Of a stretch of 64,000 bases of DNA, positions 63,258 through 64,000 are shown one piece after another; within the stretch, counting starts at the first letter, position 1, and each line of letters starts with the position of its first letter. Source of the stretch: Pleodorina starrii. Taxonomy: Eukaryota > Chlorophyta > Chlorophyceae > Chlamydomonadales > Volvocaceae. A program made the position numbers and the translations under genes. The notes beneath the pieces are model-generated. The model was not told where the DNA came from. It worked only from the letters and a program-made list of their open reading frames with translations, and did no database searches. The stretch covers positions 310,001 to 374,000 of the forward strand of contig BRXU01000015.1 in assembly GCA_030267565.1 (NCBI GenBank), given 5' to 3'.

Positions 63258-64000
63258 TTACATCGCAAGCGGAATGCCCTCCTTCTTTTGCTGTTTGGAG
63301 ATGAGCGACTTGTGGATGTGCGGGATGACACCACCGCCGGCGATAGTGGCCTGAAGGGTGCAACGGGGGCGATTGGGACGAGCAATCAATACCAGACAAG
63401 GACTCGGTGAGCCTAAATGAACAAGTAGATAGACAGCGAATGCCATTTTAGTGGAACTGCAGTTACCAAGATAGGCTGTGATCAAAGGTCACGACGGGGA
63501 CGACAAGACGGGCACAACTGACGCACGGTCAAACTATCCTTGACCAGGGCGCGCACCTTGATGAGCGTGTCCAGCTCCTCGTCACCACGAATGGCAAGCT
63601 GCAAGTGACGAGGCGTGATACGCTTCACCTGTAAGGACGAAAGAGAGGCGCGCATGGTTAGAGCCAAGCAACTCGTCGCGTGACATGGACGCCATCTGTT
63701 GACAAGGTCGCACCTTCAAATCCTTGGAAGCGTTGCCGGCAAGCTCGAGCACCTCAGCGGTAAGGTACTCTGTATTAAGGGAGAGCGCGGCGTTTAGTGT
63801 GACCCGGGGCCCAAGTACATGGACGGCAGTCAGAGGATGTCCACTTCAGGCTTACCAAGGATGGCCGCCGCGTACACGGCGGACGTGGCACCAACACGTC
63901 CGTTAGCAGTCACACGGCTCTGCAAAGTCAAGGCGGTCAATTAGCCCTGGTCGTCAACTACGATGGACGGTCTCCTCAGCTCACCTTGAGAAGACGGTGG
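63258..64000 (-). CDS. HTZ1: Histone variant H2A.Z (partial, 5' end off window)
   Basis: Five minus-strand exons: >64000-63985, 63919-63856, 63769-63714, 63628-63557 and 63350-63258, with consistent phases. The protein reads (RLLK) [94 protein letters not shown]. The tail [29 protein letters not shown] and [17 protein letters not shown] distinguishes H2A.Z from canonical H2A (which has GNAARDNKKTRI). It replaces H2A in nucleosomes near promoters. Spliced, polyadenylated genes are usual for replication-independent variants. About half of the protein (N-terminal tail and first helix) lies right of the window. Confidence 0.96.

Overview
The window is nuclear DNA of a green alga, most likely a chlamydomonadalean (volvocine) species. 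The evidence is a GC-rich sequence with very many short GT-AG introns, abundant simple repeats, TGTAA-type polyadenylation motifs, proteins with plastid or mitochondrial presequences, a plant-type hydroxyproline arabinosyltransferase and interstitial CCCTAAAA (Chlamydomonas-type telomere) units. All gene models below were assembled by hand from exon phase, splice signals and remembered family sequences. Exon borders may be off by a base or by an alternative AG/GT, but every model closes in frame.

Layout, left to right. 1-1700 (minus, partial): DUF92/TMEM19 phytyl-phosphate kinase (VTE6-like), divergent from a 38-exon CENP-E-like kinesin-7 of about 2,521 aa (2095-16206, plus). 17701-24079 (minus): 12-exon mitochondrial i-AAA protease of the FTSH4/YME1 type. 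25806-26570 (minus): an unrecognised proline-rich, probably plastid-targeted protein with a C-terminal membrane segment. It is divergent from 27123-34642 (plus), a 16-exon fusion of a serine beta-lactamase-like domain to a type II thioesterase-like domain. 35980-44817 (minus): 20-exon type II membrane GT77 arabinosyltransferase (XEG113-like). 47908-52898 (plus): 8-exon bZIP factor with an AP-1/Yap-type basic region. 58740-62597 (plus): organellar rRNA methyltransferase RsmH (MraW). 63258-64000 (minus, partial): histone H2A.Z.

Most genes are ordinary housekeeping or organelle genes. The unusual items are these. (1) The beta-lactamase/thioesterase fusion has Gly in place of the catalytic Ser of both domains (SxxK becomes G-C-A-K, GHSxG becomes G-H-G-L-G), so it looks like a two-domain pseudoenzyme. 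(2) A dispersed repeat of about 50-100 bp occurs at least six times, always inside introns. Its fullest copies carry a consensus 5' splice site and several carry a branch-point-like GCTAAC, and the sense copies end shortly before real acceptors, like an introner-type element. (3) An intact 322-bp foldback transposon with 77-bp inverted ends and a 5-bp target duplication sits in the first bZIP intron. (4) Five near-identical 41-residue repeats lie in the kinesin stalk.

The stretches 44818-47907 and 52899-58739 hold no gene I can identify with confidence; the second is rich in hairpins and microsatellites.
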